The position numbers were made by a program, and so were the translations under genes. The notes beneath the pieces were generated by a model. The model was not told the DNA's origin. It made no database searches and worked only from the letters and a program-made list of their open reading frames with translations. From contig NZ_JAFAIX010000004.1 in NCBI RefSeq assembly GCF_019236475.1, positions 62,001 through 126,000 of the forward strand: DNA of 64,000 bases, in the 5' to 3' direction. This DNA comes from Chitinophaga sp. (lineage in GTDB: Bacteria > Bacteroidota > Bacteroidia > Chitinophagales > Chitinophagaceae). Each line of letters opens with the position of its first letter. Position 1 is the stretch's first letter. Positions 60,396 to 64,000 of the stretch are shown here, piece after piece.

Positions 60396-61184
60396 TTAGA
60401 GTAAGTTGATTAAATCTTTTATTTTCCTCGGACGTTCTGCAGGGCTGAACTTTAATGCCTCTATGCAAAAATTTGTTAGTGGAAAATCTTTATGAGTGAT
60501 AAAACTTTCGTTTTTACTTTTGAACTTGTTACTTATTTCCTGCTCATTATTTCCGAACGGTAGATATTGATGGAACAAATAATAAGCTAGAATTCCAAGA
60601 CTGAAGAAATCAGTCCTGTAGGATATTTTGTCTTTGTCCCCCTGATATTGTTCTGGACTTGCAAATCGCCAGCTTTTAGGCTGCCAACCAGCCCCTGTAA
60701 TTGAATTAGCTTCTAGATCTCTTGCGATGCCAAAATCTATAACTACTGGGGTCCCATCTAAGCGAATAATTATGTTCTCAGGTTTTATGTCTCTATGAAC
60801 ATATTTGGCCTCCCATATAGGGTGCATTATATCCATGATAGTCCAAATTAATTTTTTGACGCTATCCCCATTCCCGGCATATTGGTTAGCGATATCTATA
60901 AGTGTATTTCCTTCAATATATTCTTCAATAATGAATGTTTCATTCCCATATTGCTCTATTTTAATTATTTTGGGGATGCCATTAATAGCTTTGAACTTTT
61001 CATAGATCTCCATTTCCCTAGTTTCTCGATCACCTAAACCGCTATGTAAATGTTTTAGGACAACATATTCTCCATTACAAATTGGAAAATAGACCATTTT
61101 TTGACCACCTTTCTTTTCTTGTTGATAAAAACCTGAGATACCAAAATGTTTTAGGAAATTTGGAGTGAAAACTTGAACATTCAT
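60396..61184 (-). CDS. Cytoplasmic Ser/Thr protein kinase
   Basis: A 262-residue Hanks-type kinase made of the catalytic domain only. Lys44 in YVVLKHL, catalytic loop HRDIKPEN (130-137; Asp132, Asn137), DFG 150-152 and the SPE form of APE at 176-178. The glycine-rich loop is atypical (GISGFYQQEKKGGQK), which may affect ATP binding or mark a specialised group. No transmembrane helix or PASTA sensor, unlike PknB. It is the first gene of the minus-strand pair and is opposed by the island's PP2C. The island's GC-poor composition is shared. Likely signal: state of an infection or stress partner, unknown. Confidence 0.9.
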   Translation of the reverse strand: MNVQVFTPNFLKHFGISGFYQQEKKGGQKMVYFPICNGEYVVLKHLHSGLGDRETREMEIYEKFKAINGIPKIIKIEQYGNETFIIEEYIEGNTLIDIANQYAGNGDSVKKLIWTIMDIMHPIWEAKYVHRDIKPENIIIRLDGTPVVIDFGIARDLEANSITGAGWQPKSWRFASPEQYQGDKDKISYRTDFFSLGILAYYLFHQYLPFGNNEQEISNKFKSKNESFITHKDFPLTNFCIEALKFSPAERPRKIKDLINLL

Positions 61185-61562
61185 GCTTCTACAAAATATT
61201 TTACATTGGGTACTAATCTGTTACGGTGTATAGATTGAAACGAAAATTGTGAAATTAATTTAGTATCAATATAAACTCCATTCTTATAACAATATTCGAA
61301 TTGTTTTGGTACTAGTGCTTTTTGTTAAAGTTTCTATAATAAATAGGATGTATTATTGAGATAAAGTCATTTAGACATTGTAAATAGAACATAACCTAGC
61401 TGGAGTTAGGCTATGTACGTCTTTGCGAGGAAAGAAATTTGTAGGGATCCTTAAGATTTCTTCACATACTGGGTAGAAGCAACTCCTATAGTTTGAACAA
61501 ATAGTTATACAAATTCTATCTATTGAGCTCCTTATCTTTGCCCTACACCATCAGCCACCATC
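61185..61562. other. Gap at the right edge of the island
   Basis: No gene is seen in these 378 bases. They hold the promoter area of the kinase operon, an imperfect hairpin (ACATAACCTA / TAGGCTATGT, 61389-61416), a stretch GTCTTTGCGAGGAA that looks like half of a familiar dispersed bacterial repeat, and TATCTTTG at 61533-61540, the -7 box of the broken regulator gene. Composition shifts from AT-rich to normal across it. Confidence 0.5.
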
Positions 61563-61974
61563 ATGCATCACTACCTCCACTCATTCTCCCCCCTTTCCCC
61601 TCAGGAAATCGCGGCCATCACCACTTCCACGCGCACTCTCAAAAAAAACGACTACTTCATCTGCAACGGCCACTCCTGCAAAGAAGTGGCCTATATCAAT
61701 AAAGGTATCTTCAGATCATATTACATAAACGATAAAGGGGAGGAAGTTACCAGTTGCTTCATGTTTGAAGGATCCTTTATTACAACCTATGCTTCTTTTC
61801 TAACGCAGGAGCCTACAGGGGAGAATATCCAGGCGATTACGGATGCGGAAATAGTGGTGATTCCTTATGAGTATATCAAAGAGCAGGAGCGCGAGAGCAC
61901 TGCAACATCTGGCTTCTTATTTGGGGATTACGCAGCGGCACTTGAGTCGGATCAGAAAAGCCTTTGCGAATTAG
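61563..61974 (+). pseudogene. Crp/Fnr-family regulator, internal deletion and frameshift
   Basis: The N-terminal cyclic-nucleotide-binding domain is intact (residues 1-108: LKKNDYFICNGHSCKEVAYINKGIFRSYYI, EGSFITTYASFL). After IKEQERE near 61890 the frame runs into nonsense, while the +1 frame from about 61891 to TAG 61972-61974 reads QHLASYLGITQRHLSRIRK, the exact ending of Crp/Fnr helix-turn-helix domains. About 160 bases between the two parts, compared with the usual length of 190 residues, are gone. The gene would be the regulator of the adjacent oxidoreductase, which is also broken. Start ATG 61563 follows a TATCTTTG box. Confidence 0.85.
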
Positions 61975-62020
61975 ACATTTGTCCTTTTTCCAGAGGATTA
62001 CATGGCTTTGCTTTGCAGGC

Positions 62021-62596
62021 ATGAAAAAGATACTAATTATAAACGGCCACCCAGACAATGCAAGTTTCAATGATGCATTAATAGGGGCATACCTTGGAGG
62101 CCTTGCCGATTCCTTTCAGATATCTTCCATTATCATTAGAGAACTGCAGTTCAATCCCAATCTGCAATACGGTTACCGCAAAAGAACGGAACTTGAACCG
62201 GATCTGGTGACTGCCATCGAAAAGATAAAGGTGGCTGATCATATCGTCTGGGTATTCCCTATATGGTGGTATGGCTCTCCGGCGATGATGAAAGGCTTTA
62301 TTGACCGTACCTTCCTTCCCGGGATAACTTTTGAACCCATCCCTGGATCATCAATGATCCGCAAACTGCTCCGTAGGAAAACAGCACATATCATCGCTAC
62401 TGCCGATACCCCCAGATAGTACGACATATTGTTTATGCGGAGTCCCGCACTCAATCAGTCTAAACGCGGTACCCTGGAATTATGCGGTATTAAAGTGATA
62501 AAAGTCTCATACATTGCTTCCATGAAGGGTTCCAGCCCGGTATTCAGAGAAAAATGGCTGGGCCGCATTAGCCGAATAGCCGGTAGCTTTAGATAA
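62021..62596 (+). pseudogene. NAD(P)H oxidoreductase (flavodoxin fold) with in-frame stop
   Basis: From ATG 62021 the frame encodes a KefF/NQO1-like flavodoxin-fold enzyme (ILIINGHPDNASFN, HIVWVFPIWWYGSPAMMKGFIDRTFLPG, HIIATADTPR) until TAG at 62417-62419. The same frame continues for 58 more codons with the normal family ending (RSPALNQSKRGTLELCGIK, REKWLGRI) to TAA at 62594. Related proteins have Trp-Tyr at this point, so a TGG to TAG change fits. Read through, the length (191 residues) is normal. A truncated 132-residue product is the alternative. It pairs with the broken Crp/Fnr gene upstream. Confidence 0.85.
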
Positions 62597-62810
62597 TAAA
62601 TACAGGGAAGACATCGCTCCTAAAAATACCTTTCCCCTAAGAATATTTTTTGCAATGTGGCAATGCATTTGTAAATTGGTATTCCCAATGTGTGGTATCC
62701 GCCGTTGGAGTATAGACTGGTCCATTGTCCTACCTATGGAAGTCACTGCTGTGAAAAGAATGCGTTATTGAATTTACCATTTTCCTACGTGAACCCTCAA
62801 AATCACATTC

Positions 62811-63785
62811 ATGGCAAGCATTCATAATTTGGTTACTGATGAGCTTATTGTTCCCACCCCATTATTTACTGTGGGCAGAAATCCGGTCATGGTAAACCTT
62901 TACCTGCCTTTTAATGATGTTTCTCAGGCACATGCTACTATTTTTTGGTCTAAAGATGGCTGGTACTTGCGTGATTACAGTCGCAACGGTACTTTAATAG
63001 ACGGACAGCATGTGTGGAACCGTACAGTGAAACTATTCAAACAACACATCATCCAATTCGGTGCTGATGCGCAAACGAGGTGGAAAGTAACCGACCTCGA
63101 GCCACCATTTCCTTTCCTTAAATCAGTTCACCGGAAAAATCAAATCATCCGGTTATCGTTTGCCACGGCGCTGCCTGATAGGGGACAGCACGATGCAACT
63201 ATTTATTTTTTACCAGAAAAGGGGTGGGTATATGAAAGAGGGGGAAGTGTAAATACCCTTATGGATGGTACCACGATACAGTATGCCGACGATGAATGGG
63301 AATTTGTAGCCATTGATGAATTGGAAGATACGATTGTCCAGCATTCAGTAAAAGATACAGCGGTATTTAATTTTCACCTGAGTTTGAACGAAGAGCATAT
63401 CCGCCTAGAGCTTGCATTGAACGAATATACTTCCCTGGATTTAGGCAGCCGCTCTCATAATTACTTGCTGCTTTCATTGGCCCGGAAAAGATATGAGGAC
63501 CGTCTATTGTCTTTGGCAAACGCAGATCAGGGCTGGTGTTTAATAGATGAGGTGATAGCAGACGTGTCAAGGGAATTGCGAAAAGAAGTAGACGTTTATT
63601 TCCTCAATCTCCAGATTTTCCGTTTACGTAAGCAACTATGTGAGATCCCCGATGTCGGTTATCTCTTTAATAACATCATAGAAAGAAGGCCGGGAGAAAT
63701 CCGCCTTGGCCATCCTTATTTCACCATCCAAAAGGGTGATCAGATAGAAGCAGACGTACAACCTTTCAGAAACCAGAAGGTATGA
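62811..63785 (+). CDS. FHA-domain protein with C-terminal winged helix
   Basis: A 324-residue cytoplasmic protein. Residues 10-75 form an FHA domain with the phosphothreonine-binding residues Gly22-Arg23, Ser39-x-His41 and Asn59-Gly60 (DYSRNGTLIDG). A second, degenerate FHA-like segment may follow (about 105-175). Residues about 200-320 end with an OmpR-like winged helix (LIDEVIADVSRELRKEVDVYFLNLQIFRLRKQL, NIIERRPGEIRLG). It would bind phosphothreonine peptides and DNA or a protein partner. Its stop overlaps the start of a Ser/Thr kinase gene by 4 bases (ATGA), so the kinase is its obvious phosphorylation partner. Composition is that of the main chromosome. Confidence 0.88.
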   Translation: MASIHNLVTDELIVPTPLFTVGRNPVMVNLYLPFNDVSQAHATIFWSKDGWYLRDYSRNGTLIDGQHVWNRTVKLFKQHIIQFGADAQTRWKVTDLEPPFPFLKSVHRKNQIIRLSFATALPDRGQHDATIYFLPEKGWVYERGGSVNTLMDGTTIQYADDEWEFVAIDELEDTIVQHSVKDTAVFNFHLSLNEEHIRLELALNEYTSLDLGSRSHNYLLLSLARKRYEDRLLSLANADQGWCLIDEVIADVSRELRKEVDVYFLNLQIFRLRKQLCEIPDVGYLFNNIIERRPGEIRLGHPYFTIQKGDQIEADVQPFRNQKV

Positions 63786-64000
63786 AAAACTATTGCTGTT
63801 CTGCTGCTACATTCCCTTTGGTAGAAAACTATCACTTACTGGAATGTACAGGAGAAGGAGCCACCTGTCATGTATATAAAGCTAGACAGCAGCATACGGG
63901 GCAATTGGTGGCCTTAAAGGTACTTAAACGATCTTTGCTCCATTCACAGCAGTTAAGTCCCTTTGAACGCGAAGCGAAGGTATGTAGGGGGATCAGTCAT
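63782..64000 (+). CDS. Ser/Thr protein kinase, 3' part outside the window
   Basis: The first 73 codons are visible. They hold the kinase N-lobe: glycine-rich loop CTGEGATCHVYKA (residues 22-34), VALKVLK with the ATP-binding Lys46, and FEREAKV with the helix C Glu. The start ATG lies within the stop codon of the FHA gene (ATGA overlap), implying translational coupling. This is the second Hanks-type kinase in 3 kb and differs from the island kinase in its canonical glycine loop. The rest of the protein, including any membrane or sensor part, lies beyond the window. Confidence 0.85.
   Translation, partial: MKNYCCSAATFPLVENYHLLECTGEGATCHVYKARQQHTGQLVALKVLKRSLLHSQQLSPFEREAKVCRGISH

Larger units (their letters stand above)
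54441..61562. mobile_element. AT-rich genomic island downstream of tRNA-Lys
   Basis: Base composition and codon use change abruptly: AAA, ATT, TTA and GAT codons dominate and the gene spacers are nearly pure A/T, whereas both flanks have the balanced composition of the rest of the window. It carries five accessory genes and starts at a tRNA 3' end, while its far edge abuts two decayed genes. No integrase, transposase or copy of the tRNA 3' end was found at the right edge, so the mode of entry is open and the borders are approximate. Confidence 0.65.

Noticed and set aside
57902..61184. TerY-P type triad
   Set aside because: Kinase and PP2C are present, but no vWA (TerY) protein or zinc-ribbon partner is encoded here.
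54441..61562. Integrase, transposase or paired att repeats of the island
   Set aside because: Looked for in the gaps and gene products; none found within the window, so no mobile-element machinery is annotated.
62507..62746. 79-codon minus-strand reading frame between the broken oxidoreductase and the FHA gene
   Set aside because: It runs antisense to the tail of the oxidoreductase pseudogene and has no recognisable features.
1..64000. CRISPR array or rRNA genes
   Set aside because: No regularly spaced repeats and no rRNA-like stretches were seen.

Overview
The window reads as a chromosomal segment of a Bacteroidota bacterium, most likely a Chitinophaga-like member of the Chitinophagaceae. 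Reasons: an Oar-type TonB receptor with fasciclin and IPT lipoproteins, a second outer-membrane barrel paired with a 6-bladed propeller, GSCFA, DUF3667 and HxlR genes, lipoboxes followed by Cys-Lys/Arg-Lys, almost no Shine-Dalgarno sequences, and several promoters fitting TTG-N18/19-TAnnTTTG. The genus is an inference from gene style; no rRNA is present.

Layout. (a) 1-11.3 kb: one plus-strand operon of cell-surface proteins (two DUF4397-type proteins, three double-FAS1 lipoproteins, an Oar-like TonB-dependent receptor, a five-IPT/NHL lipoprotein), ending in a terminator. (b) 11.4-22 kb: small secreted proteins, a DsbA-like protein divergent from an HxlR regulator, a DUF3667 membrane protein, an M1 aminopeptidase, a methyltransferase, a Tat-exported GH116-like glycosidase and a small membrane protein. 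(c) 22.1-27.5 kb, minus strand: outer-membrane barrel plus 6-bladed propeller, a GNAT and a histidine phosphatase. (d) 27.6-34.7 kb: class I aldolase, HxlR/SDR divergent pair with clear operator dyads, proB-proA, a two-component system and a Cys-rich ArsR regulator. (e) 34.7-36.7 kb: a hairpin-rich non-coding stretch and two tandem SDR paralogues, one of which has lost its catalytic Tyr. (f) 36.7-54.3 kb: housekeeping and amino-acid/DNA-repair/RNA-modification genes (MocR regulator, AlkA, MGMT, group II decarboxylase, EamA, NUDIX, RlmB-like, HMG-CoA lyase, GSCFA, MFS, patatin, MiaE, BioF, penicillin acylase).

(g) 54.4-61.5 kb: immediately after a tRNA-Lys(UUU) gene the sequence becomes strikingly AT-rich and carries five genes in two convergent groups: a STAND NTPase with a HEPN-like N-terminus, a PP2C phosphatase and a wHTH-containing PD-(D/E)XK-like nuclease on the plus strand; a Ser/Thr kinase and an unrecognised 392-residue protein on the minus strand. 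This is the best candidate for an undescribed system: a kinase/phosphatase pair that could set the state of a STAND sensor and a nuclease, plausibly anti-phage. Nothing in the window proves that role.

(h) 61.5-64 kb: base composition returns to normal with two broken genes (a Crp/Fnr regulator with an internal deletion and frameshift, and an NAD(P)H oxidoreductase with an in-frame TAG), followed by an FHA-wHTH protein and the start of a second Ser/Thr kinase that runs off the window.
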